Assembly (NCBI RefSeq): GCF_027111275.1
Contig: NZ_CP114286.1
Coordinates: 4,140,501-4,204,500, forward strand
Length of the DNA stretch: 64,000 nucleotides
Origin: Flavobacterium luteolum
GTDB lineage: Bacteria > Bacteroidota > Bacteroidia > Flavobacteriales > Flavobacteriaceae
Reading direction: 5' to 3'
Under the pieces are notes generated by a model, which had not been told where the DNA came from, made no database searches, and was given only the letters and a program-made list of their open reading frames with translations. Positions 1-6,634 of this stretch are shown here, in pieces (position 1 is the stretch's first letter; each line of letters starts with the position of its first letter). The translations under genes and the position numbers were made by a program.

Positions 1-747
1 ATGCGATATATAACGCCACTGCGCGAAGGCGGTTCTTTACCCGCATTAGCAGAAGCCGATGACGACTTTAAATACGTATTAAAATTTAGAGGTGCTGGAC
101 ACGGCGTAAAAGCCTTAATCGCCGAATTAGTTGGCGGACAAATCGCTAAAGCCTTAAAGTTACAATTGCCAGAATTAGTATTCGCCAATCTCGACGAAGC
201 TTTTGGAAGAACCGAAGCCGATGAAGAAATTCAGGATTTATTGCAAGGAAGCCAAGGATTAAACTTAGCGTTACACTTTTTATCTGGCGCTATTACTTTT
301 GATCCTGCTGTAACAACCGTAGATGCTAAATTGGCTTCTCAGATTGTTTGGCTAGATGCTTATATTACAAACGTAGACAGAACTTTCAGAAATACAAATA
401 TGCTGATTTGGCATAAAGAATTATGGCTGATCGATCATGGTGCATGTTTGTATTTTCATCATTCTTGGCATAACTGGGAACAACATGCTAAAAGTCCCTT
501 TGCATTGATAAAAGATCACGTTTTATTGCCTCAAGCTTCACTTTTAAAAGAAGTTGATGCTGAGTTTAAAGCGATTTTAACACCGGAAGTTTTAGAAGAA
601 ATTGTCAATACAATTCCGCTAGACTGGCTGCAATGGGAAGATGCAGACGAAACTCCAGAAGGATTGCGAAATGTGTATCTGAAGTTTTTAAAAACAAGAT
701 TAGAGAATTCAGAAATATTTGTAAATCAGGCGCAAAATGCAAGATAA
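1..747 (+). CDS. HipA-like kinase family protein (possibly 5' truncated by the window edge)
   Basis: The protein resembles the compact HipA-like kinase family (HipA_2 type), which lacks the separate N-terminal HipA domain. Visible features are a YVLKF segment near residue 25 that could hold the ATP-binding lysine, an NVDRTFRNTNM stretch near residues 124-134 typical of the catalytic loop, and LIDHG near residues 144-148 that corresponds to the metal-binding DxG. The reading frame begins with the first base of the window, so the true start probably lies upstream; homologues as I remember them carry a few more N-terminal residues. It overlaps the next gene by 11 bases, indicating coupled translation. 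The substrate is unknown. Family assignment is fairly secure; any toxin role is not shown. Confidence 0.75.
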   Translation: MRYITPLREGGSLPALAEADDDFKYVLKFRGAGHGVKALIAELVGGQIAKALKLQLPELVFANLDEAFGRTEADEEIQDLLQGSQGLNLALHFLSGAITFDPAVTTVDAKLASQIVWLDAYITNVDRTFRNTNMLIWHKELWLIDHGACLYFHHSWHNWEQHAKSPFALIKDHVLLPQASLLKEVDAEFKAILTPEVLEEIVNTIPLDWLQWEDADETPEGLRNVYLKFLKTRLENSEIFVNQAQNAR

Positions 748-1120
748 CCACTTATACGAATATGCTGTGATTCGCGTTGTGCCAAGGGTAGAGCGCGAAG
801 AATTCCTGAATATCGGAATCATTTTGTTTTGCAAAAAAGCCAAATTTATAAAGGTTCTTTTTCATTTAAATAAAGAAAAAATACAAGCCCTTTCTGCCGA
901 TTTCGACATCGAACAATTAGAATGTAATTTAACTTCATTGGTAAAAATCGCCAACGGAGCCAAAGACGGCGGTCCAATTGCCGAATTTGAGATTCCAGAA
1001 CGTTTTAGATGGTTAACGGCAATAAGAAGTTCGGCCATTCAAACCTCAAGACCTCATCCTGGATTTAGTCAGGATTTAGAGAAAACCATTCAGCGTTTGT
1101 TTGAGGAGTTAGTTCTTTAG
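737..1120 (+). CDS. DUF3037 domain-containing protein
   Basis: This 127-residue soluble protein has the DUF3037 pattern: an N-terminal YEYAVIRVVPRVEREEFLNI segment, then GIILFC, and a C-terminal RxxxAIRSSAIQTSRPHPG stretch. No function is established for the family. Its start codon lies inside the end of the HipA-like kinase gene (11-base overlap), so the two are co-transcribed and translationally coupled. From general knowledge, DUF3037 genes often sit beside this kind of HipA-like kinase, suggesting a functional partner such as a regulator or substrate. That link is inferred. Confidence 0.8.
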   Translation: MQDNHLYEYAVIRVVPRVEREEFLNIGIILFCKKAKFIKVLFHLNKEKIQALSADFDIEQLECNLTSLVKIANGAKDGGPIAEFEIPERFRWLTAIRSSAIQTSRPHPGFSQDLEKTIQRLFEELVL

Positions 1121-1139
1121 GGAAAGGTTCAAAGTTTTC

Positions 1140-1250
1140 TTAACCGCAAAGTTCGCTAAGAATTACGCTAAGGTTCGCAAAGATTTTATACAAAGCTTTG
1201 CGAACTTTTGCGTTTTATTAAAATCAAAATCTTCGCGCCTTTGCGGTTAA
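1140..1250. repeat. Interspersed inverted-repeat element, TTAACCGCAAAG family
   Basis: The element starts with TTAACCGCAAAG (1140-1151) and ends with its exact reverse complement CTTTGCGGTTAA (1239-1250). The interior carries more imperfect complementarity (GTTCGCAAAG, CTTTGCGAAC). The same family recurs at 54170-54405, 56571-56716 and, in partial form, near 9700, 28383 and 47460. It fills the convergent spacer between the DUF3037 gene and the pectate lyase gene. Confidence 0.8.
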
Positions 1251-1252
1251 AT

Positions 1253-1292
1253 AAAAACCACGAACTACATCTAAATGCAATCCGTGGTTTAA
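1253..1292 (-). terminator. Intrinsic terminator of the pectate lyase gene
   Basis: AAACCACG (1255-1262) pairs with CGTGGTTT (1283-1290). Read on the minus strand the stem is followed by TTATT. It sits about 35 bases beyond the pectate lyase stop codon. Confidence 0.6.
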
Positions 1293-1327
1293 AAACTAAA
1301 AATAACTTATTTTAAGGGTGATTTTTT

Positions 1328-2446
1328 TTAGAAAGAACCACAAACATTACCGCCTAAAGTAGGTCCTGCATTTGCAGAAATATCAGCTTTAACGGCAGTA
1401 TTAGCCAATTTTACGATAGAATATGGCGGAGTAAAAGCGGTTCCGCTTCCAGCTTGAGTTCCTGTTACACTTGTAAATATATTGCTTGTAGAAGTAACGG
1501 CTGTAAAGCCAGTCATTAATTCGATTGGGTTTTTTACGCCTTCAAAAACATTGCTTTCTACGCGAATGTTTGCTTCAAATCCTGCTGCAATACATTTATT
1601 GCTTACGGTGCTGTTAAAGAAACTGTTTAGAATATGCACTTGTCCAAAACGAACTCTTGGCATTCTTTCTCTACAGCCTGGAGCCCACCAGCATCTTGCA
1701 AAAGTGATTCTCAATTTTCCGCGATCAGCAGTTGCGCCATCGCTTGAACCAATTAAATTTGAATATCTATGATCATCTGATCCTCCAGAACCGCCCGCTT
1801 TTGGAGGTTTTAGGTAATGAAATTTAGTGTACGTAACCGAAATATAATCTGATTTGTTTTTGATGTCGAAGTTTCCGTCAACACCATCTCTAAATTCGCA
1901 GTGGTCTATCCAAACATTTGTACATTCGTCTAGAACAGCATTATCCCATCCGTCAGTATCATAAGCACCAGGCCCTTCAAAAATCAAGTTTCTGATGATG
2001 ATGTTTTTGCATCTTTTGATGTTGAAAATTCCAGAACCATCTTTAGTTTGGTCAGTAGAAACTAATTTAGCACCGCTTGCACCATAAATAGTTTTTCCGG
2101 TTTGATCTTGAAAAGACAATCTAGCTGTAATTGTAATTGTTCCAGAAACCTTAATCACTTTTACAGCCGTGTTTTCTACAGCCGATTTCAGTTGAGCGTA
2201 AGTGGTAACTGTAGTTTCAGCAGCAGAACCACCGCCAGTTGTTCCGCCGTTTTGAGAAGCCCATCCTGGAACCTCGGCGCAGTTTCCGATTTTACCAGTC
2301 GGATTGGTTGCAGAAGCATCAATCGTTGTTTCGTTTGTTGGTTGAATACTTGCTTCTGTGTTTGAAGCGATTTCTTCAGAGTTACATGCCGTAAATCCGA
2401 AAATCAATGTTACAGCGAACATTGAAAGTGTTGATTTTAAGTTCAT
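1328..2446 (-). CDS. Pectate lyase family lipoprotein (polysaccharide lyase family 1)
   Basis: The 372-residue protein is predicted to cleave pectate by beta-elimination at the cell surface or in the periplasm. I chose the start at 2446 because MNLKSTLSMFAVTLIFGFTAC is a good lipoprotein signal with Cys after FTA; the 26 residues available upstream look like leader sequence. After a low-complexity Ser/Thr spacer comes the parallel beta-helix, with VWIDHCEF (family vWiDH motif) and RMPRVRFGQVHILNS, which contains the RxPxxR catalytic signature. No SusC/SusD pair or other pectin gene is adjacent, so this is a stand-alone lyase. A TCGATT-centred palindrome lies upstream at 2604-2615 and may be an operator. 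Substrate type is inferred from the family. Confidence 0.9.
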   Translation of the reverse strand: MNLKSTLSMFAVTLIFGFTACNSEEIASNTEASIQPTNETTIDASATNPTGKIGNCAEVPGWASQNGGTTGGGSAAETTVTTYAQLKSAVENTAVKVIKVSGTITITARLSFQDQTGKTIYGASGAKLVSTDQTKDGSGIFNIKRCKNIIIRNLIFEGPGAYDTDGWDNAVLDECTNVWIDHCEFRDGVDGNFDIKNKSDYISVTYTKFHYLKPPKAGGSGGSDDHRYSNLIGSSDGATADRGKLRITFARCWWAPGCRERMPRVRFGQVHILNSFFNSTVSNKCIAAGFEANIRVESNVFEGVKNPIELMTGFTAVTSTSNIFTSVTGTQAGSGTAFTPPYSIVKLANTAVKADISANAGPTLGGNVCGSF

Positions 2447-2603
2447 AATTAAAGTTTGGTTATTTAATAAGTTAACAACGCAAAACTCAATATTATTTGT
2501 AGGAAAAAAGTTGAACAAGTTCAAACTTTCGTAAAAAAATCTATTAAATATGTTTTTTTAACACTTCTAAATTTACAAAAATGTATTTTATGTCTATTTT
2601 TAC

Positions 2604-2615
2604 GTAATCGATTAC
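2604..2615. promoter_or_regulatory. Palindromic operator candidate between pectate lyase and Crp/Fnr genes
   Basis: GTAATCGATTAC is a perfect 12-bp palindrome in the divergent spacer, 158 bases upstream of the pectate lyase start and 76 bases upstream of the regulator start. The TCGA-centred form resembles LacI-type operators. The regulator that would bind it is not identified in the window. Confidence 0.35.
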
Positions 2616-2690
2616 ATTAATTTAAGCCCCTAATTAATAATGAGTTGAAAAAACAAATTTAACCTCACCAAAAACCACAAAAACCACAAG

Positions 2691-3263
2691 ATGTACAACC
2701 TACTAAGAACCAACATTGAGCGAAAGATTCCGCTCACAGATGAAGAATGGAATATTATTGTTTCCAAAGCAGAACTCATTAAACTGAAGAAAAATCAATT
2801 CCTACAAGTCCAGAATTCGAATAGCAGTTACGAAGGATTTATTTTGAAAGGATCTTTCAAAACCTACATTCTAAATGAAAACGGAACAGAAACGGTCATT
2901 TTTTTCTCATTCGAAGACGAATGGATTTGCGATCTGGAAAGTTTCTACCATCAAAAACCAACCACATACAATATTAAAGCCATAGAAGACAGTGAAATAG
3001 TAGTCATCAATAAAATGCAGAAAGCATATTTGTTCGCTGTAATTCCGAAACTCATTAAGTTTCATGTCATGATGATCGAACGTGCCAATGTCGCCATTCA
3101 GCAGCGGCTTTTAGATGTGCTCCATAAAACCTCCAAACAACGCTATTTGGATTTTAAAGAACGTTACCCGCAAAAAGTAACTTCGATAAACAATAAGAAT
3201 TTGTCTTCTTATTTGGGCGTTTCGCACGAGTTTCTTTCGAAGATTAAGAGAACGGTTTCTTAG
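2691..3263 (+). CDS. Crp/Fnr family transcriptional regulator
   Basis: The 190-residue protein has a cyclic-nucleotide-binding-like beta barrel (about residues 25-115) with the typical YEGFILKGSFKTY and IEDSEIVVINK segments, followed by a long dimerisation helix and a C-terminal winged helix whose recognition region is NLSSYLGVSHEFLSKIKR. The family in Bacteroidota usually lacks clear cAMP ligands, and the GE/RS signature of true Crp is not visible here. It is transcribed divergently from pectate lyase, with a palindrome between them. A control link to the lyase is possible but unproven. Confidence 0.85.
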   Translation: MYNLLRTNIERKIPLTDEEWNIIVSKAELIKLKKNQFLQVQNSNSSYEGFILKGSFKTYILNENGTETVIFFSFEDEWICDLESFYHQKPTTYNIKAIEDSEIVVINKMQKAYLFAVIPKLIKFHVMMIERANVAIQQRLLDVLHKTSKQRYLDFKERYPQKVTSINNKNLSSYLGVSHEFLSKIKRTVS

Positions 3264-3360
3264 TTTTTAAGGTTCAAAGGTGCAGAGACGCGAAGTGATA
3301 AAGGTTTTTCTGTAGAGACGCACTGCTGTGCGTCTCACGCGTTATATGAAAATCTCGCAA

Positions 3361-3378
3361 TCCCGATAGCTATCGGAA
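3361..3378. repeat. Short palindrome, TCCCGATAGCTATCGGGA family (copy 1)
   Basis: TCCCGATAGCTATCGGAA is nearly self-complementary. It interrupts a CGCAA...GCAGAGACGCAAAG repeat. A 9-bp hairpin, GAGACGCAC/GTGCGTCTC, lies just upstream at 3315-3336. Other copies of the palindrome are at 3559, 28402, 56580 and 56680. Confidence 0.7.
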
Positions 3379-3418
3379 GCAGAGACGCAAAGTTTTATTC
3401 TCAAAGTTATACGCAATC

Positions 3419-3520
3419 TTGTCATTTCGACGAAGGAGAAATCTTCACGAGAAGCTCGACAAAGATTGGATTATCATTGCGGAGTTACTTGCGAAGATTT
3501 CTCCTTCGTCGAAATGACAA
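3419..3520. repeat. 102-bp MITE-like element with perfect 28-bp terminal inverted repeats
   Basis: The left end, TTGTCATTTCGACGAAGGAG and following bases to 3446, is exactly complementary to 3493-3520. Related copies lie at 4296-4424 and 9800-9902. There is no coding capacity. With the nearby palindromes it accounts for most of the 332-bp gene-free stretch 3264-3595. Confidence 0.85.
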
Positions 3521-3558
3521 ACTACATGGGAAATTTATATAAAAACTTCGCACCTTTG

Positions 3559-3576
3559 TCCCGATAGCTATCGGGA
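3559..3576. repeat. Short palindrome, TCCCGATAGCTATCGGGA (copy 2)
   Basis: This perfect 18-bp palindrome sits between CTTTG and CGTGGCAAA, again inside a degenerate repeat arm, 20 bases from the end of the HutD-like gene. Confidence 0.75.
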
Positions 3577-3595
3577 TCGTGGCAAAAAAACTTGA

Positions 3596-4144
3596 TTAAA
3601 AATTCATAATCCCAAAAAGGCATTCAGTAGAAAAATGAAGCATTATATTTTCCTTTTCTTCATTTTCAATAACCAATAAATCACTGGTTTCTAAATGGTA
3701 CGACTTTTCATTAATTGTAATAACTGTAGTCTCTAAAGAAAACAAAATAATTATTTCAGCATTACAATTCTGATTGCGATTTGCAATTTCCAGTTTATGA
3801 TAGGATATTTTTTCAGAAACCATCCAATTAAAATCAGTGCCTTTGGTGAAAGAAGTTACTTCATCATCCGAATTAAATTCCATGATTTCATACTTCCCGT
3901 ATGCCTTTTTTTCTTTGTTTACCTCAACATCTAAGTCGTTATCAAGCATAACCAGATATCGGTGATAGCCTTTAAATTTGGTAAACTCTGAAGGCGTTTG
4001 CTCTATTGTAGCACTGCTTATTCTAAATGCGAAATCTCTATTGGCATAAATGGCTGTTTTTGGATAAATCATATATTCATACGTCAATCCGCCACTCCAA
4101 ATAGAGGGGTTAGTATTTTTTTTAGAGAAAAGCTGTATGTTCAT
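3596..4144 (-). CDS. HutD/Ves family protein
   Basis: This 182-residue cupin-like protein matches the HutD family: FAFRISSATIEQTPSEFTKFKGYHRYLVMLD, where SxFxGYxR is typical, and later TKGTDFNWM, corresponding to the family's DFNxM motif. HutD proteins are linked to histidine use in other bacteria and may set the upper limit of Hut activity. Here the gene stands alone, about 10 kb from hutH at 14114 and with repeats on both sides, so a histidine role is only suggested. No signal peptide is seen. Confidence 0.7.
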   Translation of the reverse strand: MNIQLFSKKNTNPSIWSGGLTYEYMIYPKTAIYANRDFAFRISSATIEQTPSEFTKFKGYHRYLVMLDNDLDVEVNKEKKAYGKYEIMEFNSDDEVTSFTKGTDFNWMVSEKISYHKLEIANRNQNCNAEIIILFSLETTVITINEKSYHLETSDLLVIENEEKENIMLHFSTECLFGIMNF

Positions 4145-4295
4145 TTATTGAATGTTTTATTTAGAGAAAATTTGTCGTTTGTTTGAAGAGCTCGTGTTGT
4201 AACTATTTTGAACCATATAAGTTATATAAGATAATGTAAGGTTTGTCTAAAAAAGGAATCTAGCAAAGTTTTTTTAGGCAAAGTTTACATACAGT

Positions 4296-4424
4296 TTGTC
4301 ATTTCGAGGAACGAGAAATCTTCGCGAGAAGCTCTACAAAGATTGGATTCTCGTTGCGGAGTTACTTACGAAGATTTGCTTTGCCTGTTCGCTATCGCTC
4401 GAGTCTCGTTCCTCGAAATGACAA
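4296..4424. repeat. MITE-like element, second copy, with 21-bp perfect terminal repeats
   Basis: TTGTCATTTCGAGGAACGAG (from 4296) pairs with the region ending at 4424; 21 bp are exact. The interior matches the 3419 element but carries an extra stretch of about 27 bases near 4378-4404. It fills much of the gene-free interval 4145-4499. Confidence 0.8.
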
Positions 4425-4499
4425 GATTGGGTATATAATGCATGAAATAAAACTTAGCGAATCTCTGCGTAATTTTTTGCGAATCTTTGTGGTATAACC

Positions 4500-5006
4500 C
4501 TACAACACTTTCTCCAAATAAATAAACTCCAAAGGTTCAGCAGAAACTGTAGTATGAATTTCACTTTCAGGGAAAGCTTCACGTTTTCCTGTATCTACAT
4601 AACCATGACGTTTGTACCACGCCACAAGCTCCTCACGAACCGAAATTACTGTCATAATAATACTCGATAATCCCAACGATTTTGCATGAATTTCAGCTTC
4701 TGCCAAAAGTTTTTTCCCGATTCCGCTGTTTTGAAGTTCTGGCGAAACGGTAAGCATTCCTAAATACAATTGATGTCCTTTTTCAACCAATAAAACCGAA
4801 CCAATAATTTTGTCATTCTCAGTAAATTTCAGAATTGTATTTTTTGGATCAAGAAAGATTTCCGTCATTTCCTGTTCGTCGGTTCTTTTTCCTTCTAGTA
4901 AATGCGCTTCGGTTGTCCAGCCTTTTTTAGAAGTTTCGCCTCTGTAAGCTGAATTTATTAAGATGGTTAATGCTGGAATGTCTTCCAGTATTGCTTTTGT
5001 AATCAT
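4500..5006 (-). CDS. GNAT family N-acetyltransferase
   Basis: The 168-residue protein has the GNAT fold: strand LYLGMLTVSPELQNSGIGKKLLAEAE holds the acetyl-CoA-binding Q/RxxGxG motif (QNSGIG), and YKRHGYVDTGKREAFPE is the usual C-terminal beta-bulge region of this subfamily. The substrate is unknown. It stands alone on the minus strand between repeat-rich spacers. Confidence 0.85.
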   Translation of the reverse strand: MITKAILEDIPALTILINSAYRGETSKKGWTTEAHLLEGKRTDEQEMTEIFLDPKNTILKFTENDKIIGSVLLVEKGHQLYLGMLTVSPELQNSGIGKKLLAEAEIHAKSLGLSSIIMTVISVREELVAWYKRHGYVDTGKREAFPESEIHTTVSAEPLEFIYLEKVL

Positions 5007-5033
5007 ATTATTTTATAAAAAAAAATGAATTGC

Positions 5034-5051
5034 CTCCAGCTTTAGCTGGAG
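5034..5051. repeat. Short palindromic repeat
   Basis: CTCCAGCTTTAGCTGGAG is an 8-bp inverted repeat with a 2-base centre, followed by GGCTTTAGCC at about 5073. It lies in the 5' region of the acetyltransferase gene. Confidence 0.55.
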
Positions 5052-5240
5052 AAGCAAAATTACATTAGAAAATGGCTTTAGCCTAATCTTTTTGTTAGAA
5101 CACAGATTTAACAGATTCGTTATCACGAAGACGCGGATTTACAATGATTAAATTAAAAAATCCTTATAATCCACACTATAGGAACAGCTTTTATTAATAG
5201 CGGTGTTCATTGATCGATCTTACAAAATTTTCTGCTAGTG

Positions 5241-5546
5241 TTAGTCATGAAGCACTTTATACAACTCATCCAACAATTCCATTTCATCAGAAGGCAAAAG
5301 CTGTATCGCGATTTCAAGAAGAAGCATAGCATCAATGGCAGTTTGAGATTCTTCCTGTTGAAGCGTGTTAATACTTGTTCTTAATAGCGAAATAATGGTT
5401 TGCATTAATTCGTTGTAACACGATATGGTCATTTTGGTTTTAAAAGAGTTACTGTTCTTTTTACGGGGTTTTAATTGTGTAAAATAGTTAACTCTGGCTG
5501 CAAATTCTAAAAAATCGGTTATTGATAATTTACTTGGTTCTATCAT
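5241..5546 (-). CDS. Hypothetical protein, 101 residues
   Basis: I do not recognise this protein. It looks mostly helical, with a basic segment (KPRKK) near residue 26 and an acidic C-terminus (LLPSDEMELLDELYKVLHD); there is no signal peptide or membrane segment. It is divergent from the XRE regulator at 5710 with 163 bp between the start codons. A good promoter match reads towards it (5622-5650). The arrangement suggests that the regulator may control this gene. Confidence 0.6.
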   Translation of the reverse strand: MIEPSKLSITDFLEFAARVNYFTQLKPRKKNSNSFKTKMTISCYNELMQTIISLLRTSINTLQQEESQTAIDAMLLLEIAIQLLPSDEMELLDELYKVLHD

Positions 5547-5621
5547 GGCTTATAGTTTTAATTGATGTAAAAATCTTACTTTTGTGTAATTAGCGGCAAG
5601 TAAGCCAGAGATTTTGAGTTA

Positions 5622-5650
5622 CAAAAATATTTACGTTTGTTTATCACAAA
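5622..5650 (-). promoter_or_regulatory. Bacteroidota-type promoter for the 101-residue protein gene
   Basis: On the minus strand TTTG (5650-5647) is followed after 17 bases by TATTTTTG (5629-5622), matching the TTTG / TAnnTTTG consensus. The transcript would have a leader of about 70 bases. Confidence 0.55.
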
Positions 5651-5697
5651 TGGGCTTAGTTTTTTACAAAAATCTATTTTTCCTTAAGAATTTTAAA

Positions 5698-5705
5698 TAT
5701 CTTTG
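5698..5705 (+). promoter_or_regulatory. -7 box of the XRE regulator gene
   Basis: TATCTTTG ends only 4 bases before the ATG at 5710. Transcription would start at or next to the start codon, so the mRNA is probably leaderless. No convincing -33 box is seen. Confidence 0.5.
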
Positions 5706-5709
5706 ATTC

Positions 5710-6114
5710 ATGAGCACAGCAGTAAAACCAAAACATATCGGCAGAAATATTAGCCGAATTAGAGAACTAAAAGGCATGAAGCAGGAAGCTTTGGCAATGG
5801 CAATTGGCGTAACGCAACAAACGGTTTCGAATATTGAAGCGAGTGAAAATGTTGACGAAGAAAAGCTTAACCAAATTGCAGAAGCTCTGGAAGTAACTGT
5901 TGAAGCAATTAAAAACTTTTCGGAAGAAGCTGTTTTTAATTATTTTAATACTTTTAATGATGCTGTTTCAAATAGTAGTTTTGGACAAGGAGCAAATAAT
6001 AATTACGACTGTACTTTTAATCCTTTAGATAAAGTCGTTGAACTTTACGAACGTTTGGTGCAAGCTGAAAAAGATAAAGTGGAGTATTTGGAGAAATTAT
6101 TGAACGGGAAATAA
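5710..6114 (+). CDS. XRE family helix-turn-helix transcriptional regulator
   Basis: This 134-residue protein has an N-terminal Cro/CI-type helix-turn-helix (about residues 10-68: GRNISRIRELKGMKQEALA, then VTQQTVSNIE). The rest is a Asn/Phe-rich spacer (FNYFNTFNDAVSNSSFGQG) and a C-terminal helix with YERLVQAEKDKVEYLEKLL, likely a coiled-coil oligomerisation element. It is followed by a strong terminator and so is monocistronic. It probably regulates itself and the divergent gene; targets are not known. Confidence 0.85.
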   Translation: MSTAVKPKHIGRNISRIRELKGMKQEALAMAIGVTQQTVSNIEASENVDEEKLNQIAEALEVTVEAIKNFSEEAVFNYFNTFNDAVSNSSFGQGANNNYDCTFNPLDKVVELYERLVQAEKDKVEYLEKLLNGK

Positions 6115-6140
6115 TCCATTTTTGAAGATATATTAAATTG

Positions 6141-6168
6141 AAAAGAGACCTTTGATGAGGTCTCTTTT
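6141..6168 (+). terminator. Intrinsic terminator of the XRE regulator gene
   Basis: AAAAGAGACCT and AGGTCTCTTTT form an 11-bp stem with a 6-base loop and a T-run, 27 bases beyond the stop codon. Confidence 0.8.
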
Positions 6169-6197
6169 TTTGTTCTACTGCTAATAGGAGCGGATAT

Positions 6198-6554
6198 TTA
6201 TTTTATTTTTTCGAAATAGTAATCTTGATCAAAATCAAAGATTAATTTGGGTTTTATATAAAAATTTCTTTTAATACTCATTTGATAGTCACCTTTGCCA
6301 AATTCATAATCGTAATGAATATTAATCGTGGTTCCTTCTCCTGAATTATTTAAAGTGTATTTTCCTTTTCCCCAACTTTGACTTTCGTAAGTGTAATTTT
6401 CTAAAAGTATTAATGTATCATTTTTGTTTGGACCATCTATGCCACTTCCATTACTTACATAAGTTCCTATAATCATGGATTTGGTAAAGAAGTTGTCATA
6501 TAAATAGATTAACCCGATTAAAAATACAATTGAGAACAATATTTTTTTATTCAT
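6198..6554 (-). CDS. Hypothetical membrane-anchored protein, 118 residues
   Basis: No family recognised. One N-terminal transmembrane or signal-anchor segment (residues 4-22, ILFSIVFLIGLIYLYDNFF) is followed by a small beta-rich domain with IIGTYVSNGSG, resembling the opening strand of small lipocalin-like secreted domains (weak). It lies just after the ankyrin protein gene on the same strand, 80 bases downstream, so the two may be co-transcribed. Confidence 0.6.
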   Translation of the reverse strand: MNKKILFSIVFLIGLIYLYDNFFTKSMIIGTYVSNGSGIDGPNKNDTLILLENYTYESQSWGKGKYTLNNSGEGTTINIHYDYEFGKGDYQMSIKRNFYIKPKLIFDFDQDYYFEKIK

Positions 6555-6634
6555 TTTTTAATTTTGGTTAATTTGTTTATTGCTATATTTAGGAAGCTTA
6601 CGCTAGCTAGAGAAGAGAAGTCGTTAGTAAAACT

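Noticed and set aside
2447..2524. Longer pectate lyase start (26 extra residues)
   Set aside because: The extension would place the hydrophobic signal peptide inside the protein and lose a standard lipoprotein signal.
6178..6196. AATAGGAGCGGATA stretch similar to the GATAGGAGC flank of the structured repeat at 59938
   Set aside because: No second flank and no hairpin follow, so it is at most a remnant and could be chance.
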